Below are positions 1-7,348 of a stretch of 57,847 bases of DNA, piece by piece. This DNA is from an uncultured Alistipes sp. (GTDB taxonomy: Bacteria > Bacteroidota > Bacteroidia > Bacteroidales > Rikenellaceae): positions 1-57,847 of the forward strand of contig UQNV01000009.1 of the NCBI GenBank assembly GCA_900542505.1. The letters are read 5' to 3'. Positions within the stretch are counted from its first letter, which is position 1. Each line of letters begins with the position of its first letter. The notes under the pieces were generated by a model, which did no database searches, was not told where the DNA came from, and saw only the letters and a list, made by a program, of their open reading frames with translations. The position numbers and the translations under genes were made by a program.

Positions 1-29
1 CGGCAGCGTCAGATGTGTATAAGAGACAG
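1..29 (+). other. Nextera read-1 adapter remnant (not genomic)
   Basis: These bases match the last 29 nt of the Illumina Nextera read-1 transposon adapter, ending in the mosaic-end sequence AGATGTGTATAAGAGACAG. They are library artefact. Translation across them gives the well-known contaminant peptide MCIRDR, so no ORF using these bases should be annotated. Genomic sequence starts at about base 30. Confidence 0.97.
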
Positions 30-70
30 GCGGGGCCGCTCCGGCCTTTGCAGCCACCCGTCCGCCCCCG

Positions 71-116
71 GGGAAAGAAGAAAAAGGTCTCCGAAGCTGC
101 TGCCTCGGAGACCTTT
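71..116 (-). terminator. Intrinsic terminator of the bamD-recN operon
   Basis: A perfect 12-bp stem (83-94 with 105-116, arms AAAGGTCTCCGA and TCGGAGACCTTT) closes a 10-nt loop. Read on the minus strand it is followed by a T-rich tail (TTTTTCTTCTTTCCC). It lies about 57 nt beyond the recN stop. Confidence 0.85.
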
Positions 117-172
117 GCGGGGTGTGGCTGCCGACGGGAGGGGCGCTGCTAGCCGTCCCGGGCGGCGGTGCG

Positions 173-1864
173 TCAGAAGAGAGTCTGGCTCTTGTCGTCG
201 TGCTGCCGTGCCGGACGCTCGGGTTGTCCGAGCAGGATGCGGGCCTGCGAGAGGGCTGCATCGGTGATGCGGCTGCCCGAGAGCATCTTGGCGATTTCGG
301 TCGTCCGCTCCTCGGCCGTCAGTCGCGTGATGGAGGTGCGGCCGTCGCGCTTGTAGACCACGAAGTGCGCTTCGCCCTTCGAGGCGACCTGCGGCAGGTG
401 GGTGATGTCGACCACCTGCATTGCGTCGGCCAGCGAGGCGATGATTTCGCCCATCGCGTCGGCGATGCGCCCCGAAACGCCCGTGTCGATTTCGTCGAAG
501 ATGATGGTCGGCAGCTGCATGCGCCGTGCCAGCATCGCCTTGAGTGCCAGCATGACACGCGACAGCTCGCCGCCCGAGGCGATGCGCTCGACGGCCTGCG
601 GCGTCATGGCGCGGTTGGCCGAGAAGAGGTATGTCACGGTGTCGCTTCCCGTGCGGGTGAGCTCCTGTGTCGGCTCCAGCGCCACGCGGAAGGTGGTGTC
701 GGGCATGCCGAGCCGCTCGAGTGTCGTACAGATTTCCTTGCCGAAGGCCGGGGCTGCCTTCTCGCGGGCCTTGTGGAGCCGCTCGGCCAGCTTTGTGGCC
801 TGCTCCGTGGCCCGGGCGAGCTCCTCGCGGCAGGCTGCAATCTGTTCGTCGCCGTGGTCGATGGCCGCCAGCCGTTCGAGATAGCCGTCGCGGATGGCGA
901 TGAGTTCCTCGGCCGAGGCGGCGTGGTGTTTCTGGGCGAGCGTGTAGAGGGTGTCGAGGCGCGTCGAGAGCATCTGCAGCCGTTCGGGGTCGGCATCGAT
1001 GCGTTCGCTCTCGGCCGCCGCCGAGGCGTCGATGTCCTTCAGCTCCTCCATCACCGAGCGGAGCCGGTCGGCGTAGTCGCCGGCCTGCGGATAGCGGTCG
1101 CGCAGGCGGTTGAGCTCGCTCTCGGTATTCTTGAGCTGGGCGAGCACCCCCGTCTCGTCGTCGTCGAAGCGGTTGCGCAGCGTGGTGAGCGTCTCGCCGA
1201 TTTGGTCGGCATGCTCCAGTACGGCGAGCTGCTCCTCCAGCTCGGCCTGTTCGCCCTCGCGCAGGTTGGCCGCCGTGAGCTCCCCGGCCTGGAAGCGGAG
1301 CCACTCTTCGTCGCGGCGGCCTTCGGCTGCGGCGCTTTCGAGTGCGGCCAGCCGGCGGCGCAGCTCCGCCTGACGGGCGTAGGCGGCGCCGTACTCGGTC
1401 AGCAGCGCGGCGTTGCCCGCCACGGTGTCGAGTGCCGAGGTGCGGAACTCTTCCGACGAAAGAATCAGGTTCTGGTGCTGCGAGTGGATGTCGATGAGCT
1501 GCGTCCCCAGTTCGCGCAGCTGGGCGAGCTGTACGGGTACGTCGTTGACGAAGGCGCGGCTCTTGCCCGCCGGCGTGATGATGCGCGTCAGCGTGCACTG
1601 CTCCTCGTAGTCGAGCTCGTTCTGCTCGAAGAAGGGACGCAGGTCGCGGCCCGAGAGGTCGAAGAGCCCCTCGACCCGGCAGTTGCGGGTCGCATCCTTG
1701 ATGGCTGCGCTGTCGCTCCGGGCGCCGAGCAGCAGCCCCAGGGCGCCGAGCAGTATCGACTTTCCGGCGCCCGTTTCGCCGGTGATGATGTTCAGATGCG
1801 GGTCCAGCTCGAGTTCGAGCTTCTCGATGAGCGCGTAGTTCTCGACCGAAAGTCGGCGTAACAT
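173..1864 (-). CDS. recN: DNA repair ATPase RecN
   Basis: Cytoplasmic SMC-like ATPase that acts in recombinational repair of double-strand breaks. The 563-residue protein has the usual RecN length and plan. An N-terminal Walker A (GETGAGKS, residues 29-36) is followed by a long charged coiled-coil centre. The C-terminal half carries the ABC signature SGGELSRVMLALK and a Walker B TIIFDEIDTGVSG. It begins MLRRLSVENYALI, a typical RecN start. It is the last gene of the minus-strand set bamD, rpoZ-like, coaBC, recN, 88 bp after coaBC, and is followed by a strong terminator. Next to coaBC is a common Bacteroidota position for it. Intact. Confidence 0.96.
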   Translation of the reverse strand: MLRRLSVENYALIEKLELELDPHLNIITGETGAGKSILLGALGLLLGARSDSAAIKDATRNCRVEGLFDLSGRDLRPFFEQNELDYEEQCTLTRIITPAGKSRAFVNDVPVQLAQLRELGTQLIDIHSQHQNLILSSEEFRTSALDTVAGNAALLTEYGAAYARQAELRRRLAALESAAAEGRRDEEWLRFQAGELTAANLREGEQAELEEQLAVLEHADQIGETLTTLRNRFDDDETGVLAQLKNTESELNRLRDRYPQAGDYADRLRSVMEELKDIDASAAAESERIDADPERLQMLSTRLDTLYTLAQKHHAASAEELIAIRDGYLERLAAIDHGDEQIAACREELARATEQATKLAERLHKAREKAAPAFGKEICTTLERLGMPDTTFRVALEPTQELTRTGSDTVTYLFSANRAMTPQAVERIASGGELSRVMLALKAMLARRMQLPTIIFDEIDTGVSGRIADAMGEIIASLADAMQVVDITHLPQVASKGEAHFVVYKRDGRTSITRLTAEERTTEIAKMLSGSRITDAALSQARILLGQPERPARQHDDKSQTLF

Positions 1865-1923
1865 GGCGGTTGGGGTGTTTATGACGTTTGTCGTGTGGGG
1901 CCTCCCTGGGCCCGGGGCAGCGA

Positions 1924-1947
1924 CGGCCCCTTCATGCGAAGGGGCCG
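1924..1947 (-). terminator. Hairpin between coaBC and recN, no T-tract
   Basis: A 10-bp perfect GC-rich stem (CGGCCCCTTC with GAAGGGGCCG) closes a 4-nt loop just after the coaBC stop. No U-tract follows on the minus strand. It may therefore be a partial terminator or an mRNA-stabilising element between coaBC and recN rather than a full stop. Confidence 0.4.
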
Positions 1948-1952
1948 CCCGC

Positions 1953-3173
1953 CTATTTCAGCAATTTTTCGATTCGGTCGACGATGCGGACTGCCACCTC
2001 GTGTTTCGAGAGCAGCGGCAGCGGTTCGCGTCCCGAGCCGTCGATGAAGGTCACCTTGTTGGTGTCGCCGCGGAAGCCGGCTCCGGCGTCGCGCAGCGAG
2101 TTGAGTACAATGAAGTCGAAGTGCTTGCGTGCGAGCTTCTCCTCGGCATGCGCCTCCTCGTCGTCGGTCTCCAGTGCGAAGCCCACCAGCAGGCGGCCCT
2201 CCTTGCGGGCGCCCAGTTCGGCGGCGATGTCGTGCGTGCGGCGCAGGCGGATGACCAGCTCGCCGTCGCCCTTCTTGAGTTTGGTCGTCGCAACCTCCTC
2301 GGGGGTATAGTCGGCCACGGCGGCGCACATCACGGCGCCGTCCGCCGCCCCGAAGGCCTCCGTTGCGGCGCGGTACATCTCCTCGGCCGAGAGTACGTCG
2401 ACGCGGCGCACCCCTTCGGGGCAGTCGAGCGACGTACGGCCGCTGATGAGCGTCACCTCGGCGCCCCGTGCGGCCAGTTCGCCGGCAATGGCGTAACCCA
2501 TCTTGCCCGACGAGTGGTTCGAGATGAAACGCACCGGGTCGATGGCCTCGATGGTGGCTCCCGCCGTAACGAGAAAGCGCCGTCCCGCGAGGCTCTTCTC
2601 TGCGGGGGCGAGTAGCCGGGCAACCGCCTCGACGATGTGGGCGGGCTCGGCCAGACGCCCCTTGCCCTCAAGTCCGCTCGCCAGTTCGCCGGCCTCGGGC
2701 TCGACGACCCGTACGCCGTGGCTGCGCAGCGTCGCAAGGTTGGCCTGCGTGGCCGCATGGGCGAACATGTCGAGGTCCATGGCCGGGGCGACGACCACGG
2801 GGCAGCGGGCCGAAAGGTAGGTCGTCAGCAGCAGGTTGTCGGCCACGCCCGTAGCCATTTTGGCCAGCGTGTTGGCCGTGGCCGGCGCGATGAGGTAGCA
2901 GTCGGCCCACTCGCCCAGCGAGATGTGCGAGTTCCATGCTCCGTTCTCGGGGTCGAAGAACTCGACCAGAATCGGGTTCTTCGAGAGCGTGGCCATCGTC
3001 AGCGGGGTGATGAACTGCTTGGCCAGCGGCGTCATCACCACGCGGACCTCGGCTCCGGCCGTCTTCAATAAACGACAGAGCACAGCCGCCTTGTAGGCAG
3101 CTATGCTTCCCGTAATGCCCAGCAATATGTGGCGCCCCTGCAGCGAGAGGCACTTCGTGTGCTGCGAATCCAT
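1953..3173 (-). CDS. coaBC: Bifunctional phosphopantothenoylcysteine decarboxylase / phosphopantothenate-cysteine ligase
   Basis: Catalyses two successive steps of coenzyme A synthesis: joining cysteine to 4'-phosphopantothenate (CoaB) and decarboxylating the product (CoaC). The 406-residue length fits the fused enzyme. The N-terminal flavoprotein half shows the GITGSIAAYK start and a PAMDLDM segment (usually PAMNxxM in the family). The C-terminal ligase half shows AGATIEAIDPVRFISN, SSGKMG and the KLKK segment. The start is ATG at 3173, 16 bp after the rpoZ-like stop, so the two are probably cotranscribed. Intact, ordinary copy. Confidence 0.96.
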   Translation of the reverse strand: MDSQHTKCLSLQGRHILLGITGSIAAYKAAVLCRLLKTAGAEVRVVMTPLAKQFITPLTMATLSKNPILVEFFDPENGAWNSHISLGEWADCYLIAPATANTLAKMATGVADNLLLTTYLSARCPVVVAPAMDLDMFAHAATQANLATLRSHGVRVVEPEAGELASGLEGKGRLAEPAHIVEAVARLLAPAEKSLAGRRFLVTAGATIEAIDPVRFISNHSSGKMGYAIAGELAARGAEVTLISGRTSLDCPEGVRRVDVLSAEEMYRAATEAFGAADGAVMCAAVADYTPEEVATTKLKKGDGELVIRLRRTHDIAAELGARKEGRLLVGFALETDDEEAHAEEKLARKHFDFIVLNSLRDAGAGFRGDTNKVTFIDGSGREPLPLLSKHEVAVRIVDRIEKLLK

Positions 3174-3189
3174 CGGACGAGTGGCTGCG

Positions 3190-3522
3190 TCAGGCCTCTT
3201 TCGAATCCTTGCTGCCGCCCATCTTGTAGTAGAGCTCGCCGTCGAGGAACTCCTCGGTGGCGATGATGGCCGGTTTGGGCAGCCGCTCGTAGTAGCGGGA
3301 GATTTCGATTTGCTCGCGGTTTTCGAACGTCTCCTCCATGGTATCCGTCGGCGAGGAGAAGTCGGCCAGCTTGCGGCTGAGCTCGTTCTTGAGCTCGGTC
3401 GAAATCTGATTGGCGCGGCGGGCGATGATGTTAATCGACTCGTAAACGTTGCCCGTTTCGCGGTCGAAGTCCACCAGTTTCCTCGTGATGGTGTTGTTGG
3501 GAATGTTTTTCTTAATCTCCAT
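3190..3522 (-). CDS. RNA polymerase omega/Rpb6-like subunit
   Basis: A 110-residue protein resembling the Bacteroidota omega-type (Rpb6 family) subunit of RNA polymerase. Diagnostic segments are TGNVYESINIIARRANQIS, ENREQIEISRYYERLPKP and IATEEFLDGELYY, which match my recollection of the Bacteroides homologue. Its presumed role is assembly and stability of the RNA polymerase core. The ATG at 3522 sits 2 nt after the bamD stop, which implies translational coupling. A longer in-frame ORF runs upstream but would overlap bamD completely, so this start is preferred. Confidence 0.88.
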   Translation of the reverse strand: MEIKKNIPNNTITRKLVDFDRETGNVYESINIIARRANQISTELKNELSRKLADFSSPTDTMEETFENREQIEISRYYERLPKPAIIATEEFLDGELYYKMGGSKDSKEA

Positions 3523-3524
3523 GA

Positions 3525-4343
3525 CTATATGTTGTTGTCTTTCTTGTTCCGGTCCAGATAATCCTTGGCATGCTTGGCCATGCGCTCCAGTTCGCGGATG
3601 TGCTTCGATTCGGGATACTCCTCCTTGAACGAGAGGTAGGAGTCGAGCATCGACAGATAGCGGTCGGTCTGCTTCTCCTGAATCGAATTGCTGGCGTAGC
3701 GGTAGCTCGCATCGACAATCAGGTACATGATTTCTTCGCGGTGCGTGCTTTCGGGATACTTCTTCAGGGCGTTCTTCAGCGCGACGATGGCCGAGTTGTA
3801 CTTGCCGATTTTGTAATAGGTATAGGCGTTCAGGTAGGCCTTGTCGTGGAGGCGCTGCGTGAGCTCCTCGTTGATGCTCTTGAAATTCTCCAGCTGGTCG
3901 CTCGCGGGGTAGCGCGACATGAACTCGTTGACGGCGATGATGGCCTGGCTGGTCATCGTCTGGTCGCGCGTAGGTCCGGGCGAGAGGTAGTAGTAGCAGA
4001 GGGCGAACATACCCTCGGCATCCTCGATGAAGGCGCTTCGTCCGAACTTGCGGCGGAAGTCGTCGAGCAGCAGCGAGGCCGTTTCGTAGTCGCGGTTCTT
4101 GTACTTGCAGCGGGCGTTGAAGAACGAGATGCTGTCTTCGCGCGTGGTTCCCGAGTAGTAGGGCAGCGCACCCTCGAAGAGGGTCGAGGCGCGCGACCAC
4201 TTCTCCTTTTCGTAGTATTCGAGCGCCTTGGCGTACATGACGTCGGGCTTTCCGCTCTTGAGAATCGAGCTCACACCGGCGCAACCCGTCAGAAGGGTCG
4301 CCAGCAGCAGCGAGGCGGCAAAGAGTGAGAGTGAGTGCTTCAT
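3525..4343 (-). CDS. bamD: Outer membrane assembly lipoprotein BamD
   Basis: A 272-residue outer-membrane lipoprotein of the BAM complex, which inserts beta-barrel proteins. The signal peptide ends in the lipobox LLTGC near residue 21, followed by tandem TPR-like helices (for example KALEYYEKEKWSRASTLFEG and AYTYYKIGKYNSAIVALKNA) over most of the length. Size and repeats fit BamD/YfiO. It is first in its operon, with a consensus promoter directly upstream. The pairing bamD, omega subunit, coaBC, recN is conserved in Bacteroidales as far as I recall. Confidence 0.92.
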   Translation of the reverse strand: MKHSLSLFAASLLLATLLTGCAGVSSILKSGKPDVMYAKALEYYEKEKWSRASTLFEGALPYYSGTTREDSISFFNARCKYKNRDYETASLLLDDFRRKFGRSAFIEDAEGMFALCYYYLSPGPTRDQTMTSQAIIAVNEFMSRYPASDQLENFKSINEELTQRLHDKAYLNAYTYYKIGKYNSAIVALKNALKKYPESTHREEIMYLIVDASYRYASNSIQEKQTDRYLSMLDSYLSFKEEYPESKHIRELERMAKHAKDYLDRNKKDNNI

Positions 4344-4372
4344 CGAAAGTTCGTTTACGGCGCTTTAACGCG

Positions 4373-4404
4373 CAAAGTTACGCATAAATTAACGAAACGC
4401 CAAA
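4373..4404 (-). promoter_or_regulatory. Promoter of the bamD operon
   Basis: Minus strand: TTTG (plus-strand caaa, 4401-4404), a 20-nt spacer, then TAACTTTG (plus-strand 4373-4380). This fits the Bacteroidota primary sigma consensus of TTTG, 19-21 nt, TAnnTTTG. It lies about 30 nt upstream of the bamD ATG. Confidence 0.85.
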
Positions 4405-4569
4405 AAAAATATTGCGTCCGCCCGCCCCGCGAGCGGCTCACCGTGTGGCGGTTGTGTTCCGGCGGCGCGGCGTGTGCACGGCGGCCCCGGGCTGCGGGCG
4501 GGTATGCGGGCGTGCGGGCCCTGCGTGTCGCGGCGGCCTGTGCGGCGGGGTGAAGTTCTGCGAAATAAT

Positions 4570-4601
4570 TTTGGAAAATCGGAAATTACTTCCTATCTTT
4601 G
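4570..4601 (+). promoter_or_regulatory. Promoter of greA
   Basis: TTTG at 4570-4573, a 20-nt spacer and TATCTTTG at 4594-4601 match the Bacteroidota consensus. The start codon is 67 nt beyond the -7 box, leaving a leader with a terminator-like hairpin. The rest of the bamD-greA gap (4344-4668) is a GC-rich block at about 4410-4555 with no gene I can support. Confidence 0.85.
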
Positions 4602-4620
4602 TTTCGGTTAAGTATAGGGG

Positions 4621-4657
4621 TTCTGGCCTTTCGAGGCCGGGATTCTTGTTTTTTATT
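4621..4657 (+). terminator. Terminator-like hairpin in the greA leader (possible attenuator)
   Basis: A stem of about 9 bp including G-U pairs (4621-4629 with 4634-4642; core GGCCT-ttcg-AGGCC) has a UUCG loop. It is followed at once by a T-rich run, TTCTTGTTTTTTATT. It lies between the greA promoter and the greA ATG at 4669, so it would act on the leader transcript. Confidence 0.6.
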
Positions 4658-4668
4658 GGATTTCGTAT

Positions 4669-5145
4669 ATGGCTAAAGAGATTATCTATCTGACGGCGGA
4701 AGGGTACAAGAAGCTCAAGGACGAGCTCGACCACATGCGTTCCGTCGAGCGTCCGGCGATTTCGGCGGCGATTGCCGAAGCGCGCGACAAGGGTGACCTT
4801 TCGGAGAATGCGGAGTACGATGCGGCGCGTGAGGCTCAGGGCCTGCTGGAGATGCGGATTGCCAAGCTGGAGGATACGCTGGCCAATGCGCGTGTCATCG
4901 ACGAGTCGAAAATCGACAAGAGCAAGGTGCAGATTCTGAGCAAGGTGACGCTTCTGAACCACAACAACGGCAAACAGGTCGTCTATACGATTGTCGCCGA
5001 GCACGAGGCCAATCTGCGCGAAGGCAAGCTTGCCATCGGAACGCCGATTGCCAAGGCGCTGCTCGGCCACAAGAAGGGCGAGACGGTCGAGGTGGTCGTA
5101 CCTGCCGGCACGATTCGTTTCGAGATTCTCGACATCAACATCTGA
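4669..5145 (+). CDS. greA: Transcription elongation factor GreA
   Basis: Binds the RNA polymerase secondary channel and stimulates cleavage of backtracked transcripts. The 158-residue protein has the family length. An N-terminal coiled coil carries the acidic tip in ARDKGDLSENAEYDAAREAQ. The C-terminal FKBP-like domain shows EANLREGKLAIGTPIAKALLG and a GETVEVVVPAG segment. It is monocistronic, with its own promoter, a leader hairpin and a T7-tailed terminator downstream. Intact. Confidence 0.97.
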   Translation: MAKEIIYLTAEGYKKLKDELDHMRSVERPAISAAIAEARDKGDLSENAEYDAAREAQGLLEMRIAKLEDTLANARVIDESKIDKSKVQILSKVTLLNHNNGKQVVYTIVAEHEANLREGKLAIGTPIAKALLGHKKGETVEVVVPAGTIRFEILDINI

Positions 5146-5240
5146 CCCCTCGGGGCGCTTGTCCGCAAGGGGCTGCCGGTGACCGGCGCTTCGGCCCGGA
5201 CGATACATATTTTCTCCTCCGTGCGGAGGAGGATGCTGCA

Positions 5241-5267
5241 GGGTCGCTCGCGAGCGGCCCTTTTTTT
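5241..5267 (+). terminator. Terminator of greA
   Basis: The GC-rich dyad GGGTCGCTCG/CGAGCGGCCC (5241-5260) is followed by seven T. A second dyad (CTCCTCC/GGAGGAG, about 5214-5231) lies just upstream. The 5146-5458 gap otherwise holds only this and the opposing mdh terminator. Confidence 0.8.
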
Positions 5268-5364
5268 GTTGTTGCCCGCATGGGTCCGGCAGAGGGTGCA
5301 GCCCCTGCTCCCGTGTGACGGGGCAGGTGTGTGGTGCGAGGGCGGCATGCCCCGGGTCGGGAAC

Positions 5365-5396
5365 GAAAAAACCGCACCCGGCGAAGGGGTGCGGTT
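5365..5396 (-). terminator. Terminator of mdh
   Basis: On the minus strand, AACCGCACCC and GGGTGCGGTT form a 10-bp stem around a short loop, followed by a run of T (plus-strand a-run 5366-5371). It lies 60 nt past the mdh stop and converges on the greA terminator. Confidence 0.85.
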
Positions 5397-5458
5397 CCCG
5401 AAGTTATGGGTGAGGCTCCCGGATGCCCGCAGGCGGCCGGGGGCTTCTGTTGCAGGAT

Positions 5459-6400
5459 TTAGAGCGCGTTGATTTCGTGCAGCACCTGGTTGGTCTTGCG
5501 CACGGCGGCTGCCGAAGTGGCGAACTTCTCGGCCTCCTCCTTCGTGAGCTCGATTTTCACAATCTTCTCGATACCCTTGCGGCCGATGATGGCGGGAACG
5601 CCGATGCAGATGTCCGACTCGCCGTATTCGCCTTCGAGGTAGCACGAGCAGGGAATCATCTTCTTCTGGTCGTTGAGGATGGCCTCGACCATCATGGCGG
5701 CGGCAGCGCCCGGAGCATACCAGGCCGACGTGCCGATGAGTTTGGTCAGCGTGGCGCCGCCGACCATCGTGCTGGCAACGGCCTCGGCCAGCTTCTTCTT
5801 CGAGGCGAACTGCACGACGGGCACGCCGTTGACCGTAGCCTTCGAGAGCAGTGGAATCATCGTCGTGTCGCCGTGGCCGCCGATGACCATGCCGTCGATG
5901 TTGTTGATGTTGGCGCCCGTAGCCTTGGCCAGGTAGCACTTGAAGCGCGACGAGTCGAGCGCGCCGCCCATGCCGATGATGCGGTTCTTGGGCAGCCCCG
6001 ACGACTTGAGCGCCAGGTAGGTGAGCGTGTCCATCGGGTTGGCCACCACGATGATAATGGCGCGGGGCGAATACTTGATGACGTTGCCGATAACCCCCTT
6101 CATGATGTTGGCGTTGGTGCCGATGAGCTCTTCGCGCGTCATGCCCGGCTTGCGGGGAATGCCCGAGGTGATGACCACCACGTCGGAGCCTGCGCTCATG
6201 CGGTAGTCGTTGGTCGCGCCGACGAGTTTCGTGTCGAAATCCATCAGCGTCGAGGTCTGATACATGTCGAGCATCTTGCCCTCCGAGAGGCCCTCCTTGA
6301 TGTCGATGAGAACCACTTCGCTCGCCACCTCGCGGCAAGCCATCACGTTCGCACAGGTTGCACCCACGGCTCCTGCACCCACGACTGTTACTTTTGACAT
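5459..6400 (-). CDS. mdh: NAD-dependent malate dehydrogenase (LDH-like type)
   Basis: Interconverts malate and oxaloacetate; in Bacteroidales it serves the reductive route from oxaloacetate to fumarate and succinate. The 313-residue protein has the nucleotide-binding glycine motif GAGAVGA near the N-terminus. The segment TSGIPRKPGMTREEL carries the malate-specific arginines where lactate dehydrogenases have a different loop. GGHGDTT holds the catalytic histidine. It is very similar in my recollection to the Bacteroides enzyme that starts MSKVTVVGAG. It stands alone. I see no clear TAnnTTTG box upstream. A second, distinct malate dehydrogenase-like gene is at 31150. Confidence 0.95.
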   Translation of the reverse strand: MSKVTVVGAGAVGATCANVMACREVASEVVLIDIKEGLSEGKMLDMYQTSTLMDFDTKLVGATNDYRMSAGSDVVVITSGIPRKPGMTREELIGTNANIMKGVIGNVIKYSPRAIIIVVANPMDTLTYLALKSSGLPKNRIIGMGGALDSSRFKCYLAKATGANINNIDGMVIGGHGDTTMIPLLSKATVNGVPVVQFASKKKLAEAVASTMVGGATLTKLIGTSAWYAPGAAAAMMVEAILNDQKKMIPCSCYLEGEYGESDICIGVPAIIGRKGIEKIVKIELTKEEAEKFATSAAAVRKTNQVLHEINAL

Positions 6401-6475
6401 AACTTAGGTTTTTTAGGTTGGTACGGTTTTGCGTCGACGTATTCCGTTCTCTTCTCCGGCCGGCAGCCCCTTTTT

Positions 6476-6511
6476 CTTGCGGCGCGGTCTCTTGCGGCGC
6501 AGTCTCTTGCG
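6476..6511. repeat. 15-bp tandem repeat, about 2.4 copies
   Basis: CTTGCGGCGCGGTCT (6476-6490) is repeated as CTTGCGGCGCAGTCT (6491-6505) and then CTTGCG. It sits in the 355-bp gap between gcvH and mdh (6401-6755), which has no gene I can support. Confidence 0.85.
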
Positions 6512-6526
6512 AGATTTGTTTCCGGT

Positions 6527-6618
6527 GTCGCCCGTTCAGCGTCGTCCGTTCAGCGTCGTCCGTTCAGCGTCGCCCGTTCAGCGTCGCCCGTTCAGCGTCG
6601 CCCGTTCAGCGTCGCCCG
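6527..6618. repeat. 14-bp tandem repeat, six full copies plus part
   Basis: Six contiguous units of GTCGYCCGTTCAGC run from 6527 to 6610, and a seventh breaks off after GTCGCCCG. Units 2 and 3 have T and the others C at position 5. It looks like a variable-number tandem repeat in the gcvH-mdh gap. Six-frame ORFs across it are periodic artefacts. Confidence 0.93.
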
Positions 6619-6755
6619 GCCGGTGGGTTGCCAGCCTGCCTTGAGTCGGGGGTGTCACCTCCCCGGCACCCCCGACGGGAGCGCCTGTGCAGGTTGTGAA
6701 ACTTGTGCGGAGGGTCGGAGAAGAGCTCCCGGCCGCATCGCGGCCGGGCTGCTGC

Positions 6756-7133
6756 TTAACCAATCAGCTCTTCGTACTGGGCCGGCGTGAGCAGCGCATC
6801 GTACTCCTCGGGAGCCGACATGCGCACCTTGATGAGCCAACCCTCGCCGAAGGCGTCCTTGTTGACGATGGAGGGGTCGGCGTCGACGGCCTCGTTGAAT
6901 TCGAGCACCTCGCCCGAAACGGGGATGAAGGCGTCGCTGACGGTCTTCACCGCCTCAATCGAGCCGAACACCTCGCCGGCGGCGAGCGTCTCGCCCACGG
7001 TCGGAACATCGACGAAGACGATGTCGCCCAGCTGGCTCTGTGCGAAATCCGTGATGCCGATAACGGCAATGTCACCCTCGACGCGGCACCACTCGTGGTC
7101 GTTCGAGTATTTCAGATTGGCAGGTACATTCAT
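6756..7133 (-). CDS. gcvH: Glycine cleavage system H protein
   Basis: Lipoyl carrier that shuttles the aminomethyl group in glycine cleavage. From ATG at 7133 it is 125 residues, the normal length. The lipoylated lysine is K63 in GSIEAVKTVSDAF. The N-terminal NLKYSNDHEWCRVEGD is typical. A 13-codon in-frame extension (MQTENSQHKADTT) is rejected because it would start at about the -7 box of a perfect promoter. No gcvT or gcvP lies nearby, so the system is dispersed or this copy serves lipoate metabolism. Confidence 0.95.
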   Translation of the reverse strand: MNVPANLKYSNDHEWCRVEGDIAVIGITDFAQSQLGDIVFVDVPTVGETLAAGEVFGSIEAVKTVSDAFIPVSGEVLEFNEAVDADPSIVNKDAFGEGWLIKVRMSAPEEYDALLTPAQYEELIG

Positions 7134-7169
7134 GGTAGTATCAGCTTTGTGTTGTGAATTTTCCGTCTG

Positions 7170-7200
7170 CAAATATAGCAGTTATTTCGGGATGGGCAAA
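7170..7200 (-). promoter_or_regulatory. Promoter of gcvH
   Basis: Minus strand: TTTG (plus-strand caaa 7197-7200), a 19-nt spacer, TATATTTG (plus-strand 7170-7177). Perfect Bacteroidota consensus; it fixes the gcvH start at 7133. Confidence 0.9.
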
Positions 7201-7226
7201 TGTTTTGTTATTTTTTTCACACTCCA

Positions 7227-7316
7227 GGGCGGCACTTCGGCGCGGCGTGCTTCAGAATCTGCTTTTCGGGGCGACGCTTCGGCGTCTGCTTTTCGGGGCG
7301 GCACTTCGGCGCGGCG
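7227..7316. repeat. Interleaved GC-rich direct repeats downstream of birA
   Basis: A 21-bp sequence starting GGGCGGCACTTCGGC occurs at 7227-7247 and again at 7296-7316. TCTGCTTTTCGGGGCG occurs at 7258-7273 and 7285-7300 (period 27). The block fills the gap between birA and the gcvH promoter. I see no terminator after birA. Confidence 0.85.
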
Positions 7317-7348
7317 CACTTCGGTGACCCGCTCCCTAAGCACTCCCG

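Noticed and set aside
13..267. An ORF starting MCIRDR at the left edge
   Set aside because: The first residues are translated adapter; the rest is antisense to recN and its terminator.
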